Positions 32,491-46,080 of a stretch of 64,000 nucleotides of DNA are shown in pieces; the stretch's first letter is position 1; every line of letters begins with the position of its first letter. The stretch spans positions 433,594 through 497,593 of the forward strand of contig NW_019091448.1 of NCBI RefSeq assembly GCF_001949145.1. The letters are read 5' to 3'. The notes under the pieces are model-generated. The model searched no databases. It was not told where the DNA came from and saw nothing but the letters and a program-made list of their open reading frames with translations. Both the position numbers and the translations under genes were made by a program. Origin of the DNA: Acanthaster planci (Eukaryota > Echinodermata > Asteroidea > Valvatida > Acanthasteridae).

Positions 32491-35400
32491 ACGTCGAATG
32501 TGACTCTTCCGGGATGTCTGGCTACCCCCTTCTTCTCTTACAATCTTCCCTGCCCATCATCCTGTGGGTTCCGCATCATAAAAGAGAGAGAGGCCCTAAA
32601 CCTGACTCCCAATACAGTTAATTGTGGTCAGTGCGTTATTAACGTACCTGCAATTACGGGGGAAAAGATGACGAATACCAATTTTGGTGTTACCTTCATC
32701 TGGCATGTGACCATGTATAACATCTGTTAATTAAAGTCATAATACCAAAAGCGTCATCAAACGACCGCGGGTACTATTATTTACGGGCACACTCTTTATG
32801 TGGGGGCTCTTGAAGGTCGATTATCTGCACAGCATAATTCAGCAAGGTAAAATTTGCAATACACGTCACCAGGAATCGCTTTGTTTTGATAACATATAGA
32901 ACAAGGTGCGCTTGTCTGATGTAAGGAAGAGACACGCTATCAAAATGGAATAGTATGGCGAGCTTCATTGGACTTTTTCTGGCTCGTCTGTGATGTTTAT
33001 TTCTGCCCTACACAGCAAAGGGCGGATCCAGATACAGCCGGGGGCAAACATTTTGGTTTCTTGGGTGGGTGCTAACAATTTTGACATTTTAATGTAATAT
33101 TTTATGCCCTTTCCAAGGCGTTATAATTCTAGGGCTTTTGGCACGCTATTGGGATGAAAGGAAATGAAAAAGACCAGAGATCGCTTTTTTTAATTGTAGC
33201 CAGTCCTTTAATTAAGGGCATCTGTACCGTCCTTTTTTTAACTCACATTGTAAACTTCTTACAAGGTGTGTTGGCAGTCCAAAATAACCATTGCAGCCCC
33301 GGGAATCTTCACGTCTTAGACTGGCACGTTTTTATTTAAATTATTTTGGGGATGTGGAGAGAAAGTATGAAATCCTTACCAATTTTGGCAGTTGAAGGCG
33401 GGTGAGTTTTCTAATACGCAAGGTGTTCTAAAAGCAAGGATGTAGGTGTGTAGCTATCACAAAATACTGACCGTTTCAACATGCTGCAAACGCAAACTCA
33501 GTGCATGTACACAAATTGCGAAGGGCGTGGGTCCGCGTATACATTAAAACAATTGGTTGGTGACTTTTGCTCATTTATTTCTTAAAAGTACACAAGCGTC
33601 ACGGCACCACCTACAGTGCTAAATAAAACATGAGCGTACGAGGACATTTACGACTTTGTTTAGGACAAAAGGATCTCGTATAATGCTGACTTAAGTCTTC
33701 ATCCAACAGTTACATGATCACCTGTACAAGGCTCACTCACTTCCTGCATGTAATTCCGCTGTCTACAGCTGCAGCTATAGGTGCTATAAGGACATTAGGC
33801 ATGTCCACAAGTACTTGAGAGTCTTTGCTCAAGGGATAAGCAGACAAGTCGGAAAATGATCTGCTATTTGCAAAAATGACGCGTGGAGACAATCTGTTTG
33901 AAATCCACTTGAAATGCCGCGTGACAGCTCTTCTGGCTGCCAAAATCACAGACGACCACAGAGTAAATACAACTTGGGGTTGATTTCGACTACTGTTTAC
34001 AGTGGAACTGTAGTACCGGTGCTGTTTACGCACACGGGGATAACAAGATTGATATGTGCAACGCATGTCAGAAGGCAGATTTGTTCAGTTTAATTAAGTG
34101 CATAGAGTGTAGCTCCCCCATAATCGAAAAAAATTAGTTTAATTTCTTATATCACTCTACGTGTGTAATGGGGGGGGGGTAAAAGATTCTACATTAAATG
34201 TTCATCGAAAAAGCCACCATAATTAGTTTGATGCAACACAACTTCGCAACAAGTTCATAAATCACCGAAAAGAAAGTGACATTTTAGCAAGAACGCCTAT
34301 CTATTCGTGTATCTTCAGACTTGTCCATCTGCATATAGGCCTACATGTACATGTATCGTGAAACTGTTTGAGTCGTTTCTTCACGTACACTCACTTTTGA
34401 GAAGTGTTGTAAACTCAATCGAGAACCAGTAATTTCTACGGTTTCTTTTTTAATTTCTGAAGCCATAAAACATTTTGGCTCTCACGGGACATTGGGCAGT
34501 AGAAACTTGCCCCTTTCAATAAAACCTTTGCTTTTCAAAAACGTAAAACGTGCTAGTTTTGATTAAAATTTTCTTGAAAATATTGTGGCTGTACATGTAC
34601 TGAGTAATACAATGTTTCCACCGTGCACTACTAGGATTCACAAGGTTTAAATCAATCAAACATTCATGATTTGGCACCTTTACATCATTATGAAATAAGC
34701 TAGATGAACCAGACACGGTTGAACACCATTATAACAAAGTCCTTGGGAATTGACAAATTTATATGTACATGTACCTGTATTGTCATAACAACAGCCTTGT
34801 ATTATCAGTCATGCAAAACGAAGAAAAAAAAGACTTGCCGTATTGTCTTAGTATAAGCAGTTTGTAGTTAACAGTGATATTGTTAACATATATTGATACG
34901 AACAGAATTCATTTTTCCAATGCAATTCAGCACAGTGTGCTTCTCTAGACCTTCTTTCAAAACGTTACACGTTTAATCGCTTGGAAATGGTGGGTTTGTG
35001 TCCCATGAACAAGCAAGCCATGCCGTCGTGATTAGTTTCCACTATAGCCACACACTGTCATTAAATTACATTGGCAAGGGAATTTTTTCTCGCAGAACGT
35101 GATTACGGTGTCATGTTGAAATGAGCTTGAAGTAAATGTCAACTCTGACCAGTCGCCAACACAACTTAACATAAAATGGACAAGGTAAAGAAAATATTAT
35201 TTGAAAAACACGCAGATCCATGACACACAATGTTTAGTCAATCACAAAAACGGGTGATTTGGAAGATTTCCATCGTCACAATTTGAACATTTAGCCTTAG
35301 TGTAACATTCAAATTCTTTGTTTTTCTTTAAATAATGCTCATATAGTAGCAAATGTAACATATCAGAATATATTAGTTTCGGATTGCAATATGCAACTTA

Positions 35401-35974
35401 TAAGCACCACGAATAGCTCAGTAAAGAAGGCATGTGAAACCGTGCCTTTAAAATTTAATACACGTTTTGCTGAAGTGTAAGAAGGAAAAATGTCAGTACA
35501 CTGTATGTGAAATTAGTGCGCAAATGCAGAAGAAAACGTCAAGATTAATTACCATTGCCAAAAATAATGCCAATTAAGTTATTTGAGAAAAATCCCCAGT
35601 CGATGAAATGGAGCAGAATTTCCAGCTAGGTTTCTTGTCTGCAGTATTTGCATAAAATTGACGTCAATATTGTGAGACTGGCATATGCATTAGCATTTTG
35701 CCAACTCCCTCAGTGCTGACGATGTTTTGAAAAATGCGAAATACATGTACGCAATGTACTGTGGAATCCATTTTAGAAATACATGATCATGGAAAATTAT
35801 AAGTTGTGTCTAATCGTATCCCAGTGACTTTTTTAATCACTTACTTTCCCAGTTCACCATAAAATTGAGAATCTGGAGCTCGAACTTCACGCCAGTGTAC
35901 TATGCAAAGTATTCCCCACAGATCTGTTTCGGGTAAGTGCTAAGTTTGCGAATAATGTTACAGTCTGTGTTTTC
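32491..35974. other. Non-genic stretch downstream of the minus-strand gene
   Basis: Its right end should hold the 3' UTR of the minus-strand gene ending at 35975. A minus-strand open frame at 33737-34066 ends near a GTGAGT donor-like site but has no recognisable residues and no clear acceptor. Nothing else is supportable. Confidence 0.4.
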
Positions 35975-37468
35975 TTAGTTTACACGAGGTTCAGCGGCGG
36001 GTGGTGCCAATTGGTCAGTTGTTTCCTCCTGATGACCTTCTGTGAGCCAGGTCATACACTTAATATCTGCTTGTGTGGTGTCTCGCAAGAGATGAGGCCT
36101 GTCCTGCTCCAGAGACACCTGCTTCTTCTGTTTCCGTTTCTTCTTGCTCCCTTTGGTGGACGGATGATGGGAGAGAGTGGAGAGGTTGCCTGTTGGGTCG
36201 GTAACTGATGGTGTACCCGCCTCCTCCGTTGCTGACGTCTGCCAAGGTGATGGGTCCAGGGCGCACAAGTTGTCATTCAGCCCACTTGTGAAGTCCACCA
36301 ACCCTGGAACCAAATAATCCTGCTCACTTCTCCTCTCAACAGAACTCTGACGCTTGGCAAGTCGCTTCTTCGATTCCCCCCTCTGTCCATGAGTTGTCTG
36401 CTGAGTGTTCTGGGTAATTCTCAGAGCCAGACCGTTCGGTACGAATATGTCTGGCAAGGTTGTATCAGGCTCTTTTGTCTTTGGGGGCTGCTGCTGGTGA
36501 TGATGATGATAATGTGAGCCGTGGTGACTGTTTTTGCTCCGAGGCGACTCAAGCTTGGCCAGTTTGTGAACGACACCGTCTGTGATATCTTCTGGATGGA
36601 CTGAAGACCCACTGTGGTTCCCACTTTGGCTCCCGTCACGTTTGCGGGCGGTCACTGTGTCTGCGTTCAACGAAACCGATTTGATATCACGTAGGTTGTC
36701 GCTCTCGTCGAAATCGTCGTCGTACTCGTACTTGGCGTCCGGCGAATCCCCTCCCAATGTCCGCCGCCGTGGATTACTCATCAGGGCTGGGCAGCTCTTG
36801 GAGAGGGTCAGGCAAGGGTCCCTAGTCCTGGACGGAAGGCTCAGCGAAGTCCGCGACTTGCGGTCGTGATGTTCGGCTTTAGACTGCGACGACGAGCCGT
36901 TAATTCTCGGCAGCACGAAGCTATCAGACATGGAGGACTGGTTCACCTCGAGCCTGCTCTGGCCTTTCGGAGGTTTGGCCCGCCAACGCGTACTGAGGAA
37001 CTGGGAACTCTTTGCCGTGTCTTCGTCGTCGGAACCCTCGCTGGGAGCGCAGTTATTCACCCCAGCGCATTTCCGATGGGTGCTAATCGGAGGAAGAAAC
37101 ACATCCTTTTGCCGGCCGTCGACGACGGGACTGTCACTAAGTTTAGACCCGTGTAACATCATCCCCGGATCTGCAGTCCCATTACCCCCTTCACAGTATG
37201 ATAATAACTGCAATTTCAGCTTGTCATGTGTAGAGAATTTTTCCAACAATTGTAACACGGTTATTTCCAAGTATTTCCTCGCTCCTACGGTGCTTGGTAA
37301 CTGCCAACTTAAATTAACCAAAACAACGCACTATTGGTCACTTCATGCACCTCCATGATTCTTCGCAATATCTTACGGGGGCAATAACGCCACAGTCAGG
37401 ATACCAGAATAACGATTCTCCAAGATGACAGTTACGTTCCACAGGCAATGTTTTACTCCGTGTAACAT
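35975..37468 (-). CDS. Uncharacterised disordered serine-rich basic protein (two-exon model)
   Basis: The main exon (37307-35975) is a long open frame with no Met at its 5' end. A short upstream exon (37468-37377) beginning ATG ends in a strong donor CCCCC|GTAAGA. Splicing to the acceptor after 'ggttaatttaag' (69-bp intron) keeps phase and gives 474 residues. The N-terminus (about residues 1-75) looks folded and hydrophobic, including 'YLEITVLQLLEKFSTHDKLK'. The rest is low complexity: acidic 'YEYDDDFDESDN', a His/Gln tract 'HYHHHHQQQPP' and a basic, NLS-like 'KGSKKKRKQKKQ' near the C-terminus. There are no enzyme motifs or membrane segments. I do not recognise the family; nuclear or cytoskeletal scaffold roles would be guesses. 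Codon use is GC-rich compared with the surroundings, supporting real coding. The upstream exon is inference, and an alternative phase-0 join also exists. Confidence 0.6.
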
Positions 37469-37775
37469 ATCGCGTACATGTCAGTTTCAGGCTGCGGCCG
37501 CGTGTAAGTCTCCGCTGGTGTATCACTAGAGATTTCCTCAACAGGGTGCCGGTGATTCCTCTCGCTGAAACACCTATATTACTTGCCGCAACTGCAAGAT
37601 GAAAATAGCATTTCCACTATCTTAACATCGGCGAGTAAGATGAACCAGACCGCAGTCCAGTCATGTATATTTAATCAGATTGTATGGAATCCATGATCAG
37701 CTGCAGCAAATCCAAAGTCCTCGTCCATGATGACAGATTTTTTTCCTGGGATGACAGTTGTGACATCAAGCAGCC

Positions 37776-37785
37776 ACTTCCGGTG
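37776..37785 (-). promoter_or_regulatory. ETS/GABP-type motif upstream of the minus-strand gene
   Basis: On the minus strand this reads ACCGGAAGTG, a strong ETS-family core-promoter motif, about 310 bp upstream of the proposed start codon at 37468. An ATG at about 37728 opens only a 17-codon frame. The position fits a TATA-less promoter. This is a motif call only. Confidence 0.4.
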
Positions 37786-37811
37786 ATGTAGCAATCCTGG
37801 AGTGTGAGCTT

Positions 37812-37930
37812 CTAAGAGAATTGCCTATCGATGGAATTGAAGGCCAGCCCGTAATAGCGCTTCGTCCTCGGTACATCGGCTAGTCGTATGAGGCCTTCCT
37901 CCTCGAAACAAGATGCTAACTCCAGGTTGC
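37812..37930 (-). other. Candidate terminal coding exon (minus strand)
   Basis: After an acceptor-like 'agagtgcag' a minus-strand frame reads NLELASCFEEEGLIRLADVP, then 'RTKRYYGLAFNSIDRQFS' and a stop at 37812. The residue pattern looks protein-like, but a competing frame is also open across the same bases. No partner exon was found and the family is unrecognised. It could be the last exon of an upstream gene or part of the 5' UTR of the gene at 35975-37468. Confidence 0.25.
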
Positions 37931-38760
37931 TGCACTCTCTCCCCCGTCCCGCTGTGTCGCCTGATCGATGGGAACACCAACAACACCGTGTTACTGCCAC
38001 TCTCCCATAACCTGCAATACAGACGTATTAACAGAAGAGATATCGACTCGTTACGGTAGCTCATCACCTTAACCACACACGTTCACGGAAAGCGAGGGGA
38101 GAAAGAAAACATGTAATTCGCTGGCAGTGAGCACGCACGCACATCAAATATTGATAGTCAAATGGAGATTTTGTTGACTGGCTGTCTGGGGGAGGTCGAA
38201 CGCGATCGATGGCGTAAGGGGCACAGACAATGGCCTTGTTGGCGTTCTTCGGGGGCTTCTTTTCTAAGTTGCCTTTTGTCCTGTCACCAAACCGATGGCT
38301 TTTTGTCCAGCAGCGTATGGGCGGATGAATGCATGTACCCGGCAGAGCGTCAAATGACGTGAATGCCCTACCGTATACTTGTTACACAATTGGTCATGCG
38401 CGCAAACGGAGGAGTGGTAACCGATACTTACCATTTCCTAAGCTCACAGGTTTGAAATAATGCACTTGTTGGAACTTTCATTTGCCCTTCAGACTAACCT
38501 TCAGTTAATCAAGTCACAGGGCAGTTCCAGAGAGTTTTCTTTTTAATTTCGGGGGGGGGTGACTTCCCTCCCGTTTGTCACCCCGCCCCGTTAACCCCTT
38601 ATAATCTGGGAAAATAGGTTGTTCCGCAATGCTGGATGGGCCTTAATGCCCATGGCTTAAAATTTACGTTTACGATAATTCATTGTCATTATTACACTAG
38701 TTTCAGATCTCAAATGTCTTGAATAGTTGCGTGTTAAATCAAATTAAATACAGGCGATTC

Positions 38761-38829
38761 AAAATAGTGCGCCTCCAACAGTTTGCAACGAGTTGACCAA
38801 CACAGTGCGCGAAATTTGTCGACCCAATA
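38761..38829. mobile_element. MITE family D, half copy
   Basis: Carries the left arm only ('aatagtgcgcctccaacagt', 'ttgcaacgagttg', 'gtgcgcgaaatttgtcgac') of the element seen complete at 9008-9150 and 40626-40775. It is truncated after 'gacccaata'. Confidence 0.65.
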
Positions 38830-40625
38830 GAGCCTGAAAGTTAGGTAATATCGCCGGACGTTAAGAAAATTCGGGGTTTTTTTTACCCATCTCCGTGTGA
38901 CTTTTCCTAAATATTACTTGAGGAAGACAAAAGTAAAATTCCAACATGAGTATTTCATGGGATGGTTTCAGTTAGGAGTTAACTTCCGGTTCCATGGTTC
39001 CACATAAACGGCGATCAATACACGTAACCCTACGCGCAGTGCACGTGTGCAGTGGGCGTGGTCTAAACTGAAGTGACGTCACACTTACGAACCGGATTGT
39101 GAATGGACCGTATTATTGAAAATATCTCTTTCCATGTGATAAAAGTTGATGATGGTGGTGGTATATGAAGTTGGTGGTGATGATAATCGTACAGACCTGC
39201 TGGCGATTGCCAGGCAATAAAAATAAGATAATGTAGTTATGATTGTTACAGAAATAACAATTGACCTTTAAAATATTTCCGAGTGTTAATTTGCTTCTTT
39301 TGCACTGAAATCCAAATTTGTTGATGTTCAAAGGGGCAATGAAGCTTTGGGAGCAAGGGTTCATATTGCAAGGATGTCAAATGGTGAGAATGAAAATGGA
39401 ATGGCATTATTTAGCTGATGAACACAAAAAAATGGTAACCGCAGAAAACAGCTTCGTTACCATGTCAGCTTTCATGTCGCCCTCCACCTCGGTTTTATTT
39501 TCGCTGCTGTGAACTTTTCTTTTTCTGGTAAAAAGCACGGCACCGTGGAAATGAGCCTTCCAGTTGGTCTTAATTAAGTCACACAAAAAGTTTCTTGTTC
39601 CAAAGCGACCAAAACAACGTGCCAGACAGCGCACTCAACTCGATAGCCATTTCGTTGTTTCCGCGCCACACTCGGACCCTAGTGCTCCGACATTACCGCA
39701 GAAGCTGATCCTGATAAGATCACCGCAGCTAACACCTGCTCATAAGCGTCGACAGTCACGTTTCTTTGCCTTCCGTAATGACTTCAAATACATGTAGTTC
39801 TAGTAAGGTCAACGCTGAATTTCGCACTTTTCCACTCGCTTGCTAGAACATAGGCCTACGTAAAAACGACATATTTTTTAGGCATATGCCTAGCTGTATC
39901 TATGTTGAAAATGCGGTTCTCCTATGTTACTGTTTTCCCTGTGCTGTGCGGATGAAGAAGGCTATATTAGGTCCCGTACCCCGTTTTGATGCCTTTGGAT
40001 AAAGGATAAACTTCAAAGAAAAGTGTGCATACGGTTTACAGTAGTTTTTTAAGAATCTGCATCATTGTCAGGATTCAATTTCATTCAATGACGGAAGAGG
40101 GCGCGCAAAATGGCGTGTGTTTTTTTCTTGCTTGTGAACATGTCTCTCTTGAAATCTGTTAAATTACAAGTTAAAAGTCGGAGGAACAGGGACCGTGACA
40201 AGGTATACGGTATCCCATTGAAGAAAACAAACTTGATAGGGTAAGGGATATAGAGATAAAACAGACGTCGAGGGAGCAACGACAGACCCTGAACATACCA
40301 GCCATCTCGGTGATTCGTGTTTTTTGTTCCACTCTGATTCACTCTCAGTGCCAGTGAATTAATAAAAACGGTCAAGATTACCCCTGCTCATACAGGGTCT
40401 CTTAAAGCCATTTCTTTGAAAAATAATTGGCATTAACACTTCGTTTACTTATCTTCTGTACACGTCTATAAAACACGTCTATATAATGTTCACACACGCG
40501 AAAATCTTACATGTTGGGTAACGTTTGAACGATGCATTTATTTAGGTCTAAATTCTATTATCAAGAACAACTGATGAATTACTCTGTGTTGGTGGACTTG
40601 GCTTTTCTCGTTAATACGGCTGTTT

Positions 40626-40775
40626 CACAATAGTGCGCCACCAAGAGTTTGCAACGCGTTGGCCAATCACAGTGCGCGAAATTGGTCGACCCAATGCGCG
40701 TTTGGAAAGAGTCAACAAATTTTGCGCATTATGACTGGCCAACGTGTTGCAAACTCTTAACGGCGTGCTATTGTG
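40626..40775. mobile_element. MITE family D, full copy 2
   Basis: A 150-bp foldback beginning CACAATAGTGCGCCACCAAG and ending GGCGTGCTATTGTG. Its inner arms carry 'gtttgcaacgcgttggccaa' and 'ttggccaacgtgttgcaaac' (base 3 of the arm varies). The terminal bases are clearest in this copy. Confidence 0.75.
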
Positions 40776-43700
40776 GATCCGGCCCGTATTGGACCGTACA
40801 TTTCGCAAAAAATATTACAAAGCTTGTATGAAGCCTATACATTTGTTGAACAGTGTTCGTCCATCTTTTTGGCATCGTGGTCAAATGGAAATGGCACACG
40901 CAGCGCCTTTATCTTAGCAGGTGTGAAATTAATGTTTGCGGACTTATTATACATGCAGTTTTCAAGAAATCAGGCATCCCGCTGAATCGATCTTCAAATT
41001 GATTCAAAATTACCAACACTATGGGCCCCGAACTGGACCAGGAGAGGGTGCAAGTTTCCTGGCAACGAAGGCTCCTTTGGTCACAACTGCACATCGCTGG
41101 TTCACGAACGACTATGAAACGCAGGCGTTCCAGTCGCTACCAACAAAATGAACACTCCCGACCAACATGGCTGTTTTCAAACGATCGACCGTGTTATTTT
41201 GGTTGTTCCCACCGTTCCTCTTGTGTTGATAAAATTTTGTCTGACAGTTCAACATTCCAATCACAGATTTAGCCAATTCTTGCTACATTGCTCTTTCCTA
41301 AACTATTTTTAAATCGACAATTTCACGGCGAAATACTCACCTTCTCCCATACATCAAGTCAATAACTCAGTGCGTCAGCCTCTGTCGATTAACCCAAGTG
41401 TTTTAAACCCCTCATAAGGCTGGAAATGTTGACCAACTGTCTCGTTTTTCTTGAAACAAAGCCGACCACACCTCACTAGTATAGATTACTTTTATTACTA
41501 GTAGTTTGCCAAGTTGTCACCCTACACGCAGTAGGGGTCTGTTCTCGTGAGCAAGGTGGCTGAAGAGGAAACCGGCCCAGCCACCTTAATGGCCCCATTT
41601 ACAGCTACAACTTGGCGTAAATGTGCGGCGACCTTTAGATACCTATACGATTACAGTATAGATATCATTTTTGTATTTGCGAAACGTGATTTATGACTGC
41701 TGAACTGAAATCCCTGATAATCTCGAATATCCACATTCCAGTATCGTCATGGAATGGGTAGACATGTTCTAACAACTTGATTTCATCATTCTAACCGTGG
41801 ACAAACATTAGGACACTGATGTCAGATAACGAAATCTGGTAGCTAGTGTACTCCACCGACTTCAGCCTGACAAGGTTCTCTCTCTCTCTATATATATATA
41901 TACAGCGAGGTTTTCTACATTCACGTTTAGGCTTCTTTCACATCACATTGTACTTTGCCACAACTGATAATACCGGTAAAACATGCGTCTGTGGGAAACA
42001 CACGAAGTCAGAGCTTTTGAGCTTCCATTGTGCTCATCATTTCCTGCAATAGCTATACTTGGACCTACGAGGCTGGAGTGCGATACCTGCACCTCCAAAG
42101 CGTCCTAGGCGCGGGCATTTTTGCATAGGCGTGGTATGTTTGTAGATAAGGCAGAAATGAATGGCAAAATTATACGTATAAGTGTAAAAAAACCTTATTA
42201 TGTAAATGTACTTTTCGTTTAATACTTCTGAAATTTTGAGCTTCTCAGTAGATGTCCATATATGTTCACTTCTTAATAACCCTTAAGCCAAACCAATCAG
42301 ACCCAATCCAACCTAACTCTGCTGACTCAGCCGCTGCATGGTTGAACTGGGCGGCGCCGGCGGAGGAGGGAGGGCGGGTAACCTACAGCAAGTAATTATA
42401 GACTTAGCAAGAACATAGTGTGGTTGTACGATTTTCATTTGCGCCTAACAAAGTAAAATCTATTCTTCATTCTGACTGATCGATAAACCGACTGACTGAC
42501 AACTGGCCCAGCCAAGCCCTGATTTTTTTTAGTGCAAGCATAACACTGGAAGCTATACCCTTTGCACGAGCACTTGACGCAAAAGAAAAAAAGCGCTCAG
42601 ACTTTAAACACTTGTTTGTACCCACATTATGAAAAAAAATCATATTTCATACCGAGATGTGTTTAGGATTTTGTTAAAATGGACAAAACATTTCCAGGAT
42701 GTTCGTTATTTAACTTTCTGAAATCTGCTGGGCATTTAAAACACACCCTTAGTCTTACTACGAATTTCACTAATTATATATATCTGGGTTAAACGTGATG
42801 AAAAGTGGGTACAAAAAGTGTTTAGGAATGTGCTTTAATCTCTACGCACTTTTTATTTAAACAAAAAATATATGAACTCAAGATTCTGTACAATATGGTA
42901 CATCACAAGAAATCAACATGCTTGGGTGCAACCTCCAATCTCTTACCTCAGCCCGCATATGCGTCATTACCGGCTCTGACGTTACAAAATAGGTATTCTT
43001 TCCTTGCCGACAAATTGAGCTGAGCTGACATCCTGCACCAACCTTTCTTACTGCCCGATTATTGCTCACAGTTCCTCCGGTGGCGAAGGTCTCGATCACG
43101 CGCAAACGCTACATTGTTAGTACATAGCATCTTTTCAAGCAGAATTGCAGATTGACGTCATGGTGATGCCAATCAAGCTGTCTTTCAATCGGACTAGAGA
43201 GGGGGCAGTGTTCCGTACGTCTACTTTATGAATGTAAATTGATGGCCACCTGCGGAATTCGTTACCGTCAAAGTTATTTTGTCATGATCATAATAATTTT
43301 CCCCGTTCATTATGGCTAAATACCCAAAATAAATACCCAAAATATATACAGATATTTTTACATATTCAAAACTTTGAAAAGGCTGTCTTAAAAAAAAAAT
43401 TGTTTTTTTGTATAATTATAGACCCTCCGGCTTGAAAAATTCTTGTTATGGAAACAAATTGGAGGTCGATTGTTTGGAGTATTTTCTTCAGTTCTGACCA
43501 TAAACGTTTAGAGACGAGTTTAGAAAGATGTTTCGAAACATGGCTTTGGAGGGACCGCTGTCATGAATTTCTAATTGTCATCACGAAACGGCATCACAAC
43601 GTTTAGACGTCAACGGTTGCCTTGAAGGGACATTTTCGTCCTGAATTTTGCGTTATAGAAAAGAAAATCCGAAAAAGGCTTCCAGAAAATTACATGGTCG

Positions 43701-45318
43701 ACCGTGAGGTCTTTACTGAGAGCATTAACAATTACCTTCGGTCGCCGACGTGCGACGTCGGTCGACTGTGGTCTGAACGGCCAGGGCCTTTCTCCAAATT
43801 TCGGCTGACACCACAAATATTTTGAAACGTTCACTGTTGAAAGCAATTGAAAATGTTTGCAAAGGTTAAAATTTCATTCGAAAGTTTGATAACTAGCTGT
43901 CGTAGAAAATGGACCTGTACCAAGTCAGGTAGACGGTGTCACTCAGAGAGGACAATGAAAGTGACTCGTAAAAATGACTAAGCCTAAAACCAAAAATGGA
44001 AACGAACCGATATGGGCCTAATTTGAGAAACCCATCTACCGGAAGGTCAGCTTTGCAAATAAAAAACAAACCATAAGCAAAAGTGCACATCGCACACCTT
44101 TTCCTTCACACGTCTTTGCAGTAAAGGACGAAAATCATAGAAACAGACACCGTAAAATAAATCACGGTATATGGAAGTAACACAATACCAACCCGTTGTC
44201 AACTGGAGCAGGTCAATGCGACTGTTGGGCGATTAGTAAGGCACTCACCTCAAACCAGGGACATGATGGATGTATCGTGTGAGGAGTCTTGGTCCAAATT
44301 CGTCCTTTCACATTGCAGCAGCTTTCACCTTGTGATACAGTTGCACTTGGTCGATATACACTTCGTCAACAGGCTTATGGTAGGCGGCCGACCTTACAAA
44401 AGGCAATAATGTGTAACTCATGGCAATGTCTGGCTCTCCCACGAAGGCGCAGGTTGAATTTCAGAAGGAAATCGTTCCGATTTGGTGATCACGGCTGGCT
44501 GATAGCAAGTTCAACAATATGCCTTACACCATACCTCTGCTTTTATTATAAATGTGCTTCTGTGCAATCAGCTTAGCCTATCTTGGGTGCCGCGGACCAT
44601 TGTGAATACTTAAAGGGACCATGTAAGGCACTTTTGGTTTAGCTATTTTAAATATATCTTTTTTTTCCCGTACAACTAAAAAATTTCAATATCCATGAGC
44701 AGAACTGTAATGCCACGGTCATCCCAAGTAGAAAATCTAACTTGCCTTGATTTCATACGCAAAACTATTGGAATTTCAGATTTTCTATTCTAAAGTTACT
44801 CTTTTTCAGTAATTTATCAGCGAGTAAGTGCATGGCAATAAGCTAAACGAACAACTCTTTTCCCAAATATGTTTTCAATTACCAAATTTTTGGTTCATAA
44901 TTTGAACAGAAAACATGTAAACTGAACAGTGTCTGCCCCGATTGGCATCACGGCAACAACGCCCTCAGTTGTCCAGCAGACACGGTTCAAGAGCCAATTT
45001 GTTGGGGGGGGGCTAGACCCTTCGAACCTTTAAACCTTCACCACTGCTCTTCCAATTTTTGCATTTTTTTCGGGGGGGAGGGGGCTCGAAAAAAGTTTGG
45101 AAGGGGAGCTAAAAGCCTCCCTCGAGCCCTCCGTAGAACTGCGTCTATTGTTGTCCATAAATGCACGGACAATTTTACGTTCTAAAAGTACATTTTTCAA
45201 TGCACTTAATCCCAAAAGGAGGTCAAATAGTTTTCATACACTGAAGAAGAGATAAAGAAGCCAAAAAAATGTGTGCTGCAGATAAATTTATCTCATCCCA
45301 TGAGACGGGCCTTCCCAT
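40776..45318. other. Repeat-containing stretch without a supportable gene
   Basis: Apart from the family A copy at 41018-41200, a TC/TA microsatellite at about 41879-41901 and poly-G/poly-C runs, nothing is recognisable. Open frames at 43610-43846 exist on both strands over the same bases and are treated as chance. Confidence 0.4.
41018..41200 (+). repeat. Dispersed repeat family A, copy 2
   Basis: Contains 'gagagggtgcaagtttcctg', 'gaaggctcctttggt', 'ctggttcacgaacgactat' and 'caacatggctg' in the family order. The terminal 'gagggggtgctt' block is replaced by other sequence. Confidence 0.65.
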
Positions 45319-45415
45319 TTATTTGCCATTCATCTGCGTGTTTGATGAGGAGTCAGATGCAGACGAGAGACATTCCAAGACGTCCGTGTAAAGGTGGGCG
45401 GCGAGGAGAGCCACC
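45319..45415 (-). other. Candidate terminal coding exon (minus strand)
   Basis: On the minus strand, an acceptor-like 'ggggagtcag' is followed by a GC-rich frame reading VALLAAHLYTDVLECLSSAS, then 'DSSSNTQMNGK' and TAA. Codon choice (GCC GCC CAC, ACG GAC GTC) looks coding and unlike the AT-rich surroundings. No upstream partner exon was identified within the window and the family is unrecognised. Confidence 0.25.
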
Positions 45416-45775
45416 CTGACTCCCCAAAATATGTAAATGAATTTTCTGAGACTGGAAAGTGTGCTTTGTATTTCATGTCCGAAGTGACAGATCAGGTTAG
45501 ATAGTGACAGATCATCATAATTATATGCACACGCCTTCATTTTTTCACCCCCTTCCTAAAAGATCCATAACGTGGAAAACCTTCCTTTTCAACGTGTTTA
45601 GCACCATAAACCCGGTCTGTCCCTTTGGAAATGAAACTAATTAGAAGAATTTCTTTATTCTTTATTCAAAATCCGCCTCAATTTTTCTCACCACGAAAAA
45701 TTGGGGAATATGATTCAATAGATCATCCTTCCCCGGTCAAAAAAGTGAGAAATATATGCTCCCATCCCCGGGGGA

Positions 45776-45995
45776 TTTACGCCCCTGCTCATCAATTTAG
45801 CTCACCTTGGACATCTCTTCTGCTATCCACCTCGAGCAGAAACGCCCCCTTGGAAAGAGCCACTTTGGTCGGCAGTTTTCATTTTGCTAGTAGCGATGCG
45901 ACTGCAACGCTTGGGTTTCCTAGTCGTTCGTGGACCAGCAAAGCGCAGTTAGTACCAAAGGAGCCTCCGTCGCTGAGGAAATCGGGCCCCTTTTT
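45776..45995 (-). repeat. Dispersed repeat family A, copy 3
   Basis: Inverted relative to copy 1. It reads 'cacctcgagcagaaacgccc', 'tcgttcgtggaccagc' and 'accaaaggagcctccgt.gctgagga' in reverse-complement family order. Confidence 0.65.
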
Positions 45996-46080
45996 GATCC
46001 CGAAGATTTTATTTACCATGTAGTTGACAAACAAAATGGCTAGCCGGCCGTTGATACAACAAACGCACTGAAGTAAAGCG

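Noticed and set aside
32290-32730. 146-codon plus-strand open frame
   Set aside because: Half of it is dispersed repeat G, whose other copy is not open; no motif in the remainder.
33737-34066. 109-codon minus-strand open frame ending near a GTGAGT donor
   Set aside because: Residue pattern is mildly protein-like, but there is no acceptor, partner exon or family; too weak to list as a gene.
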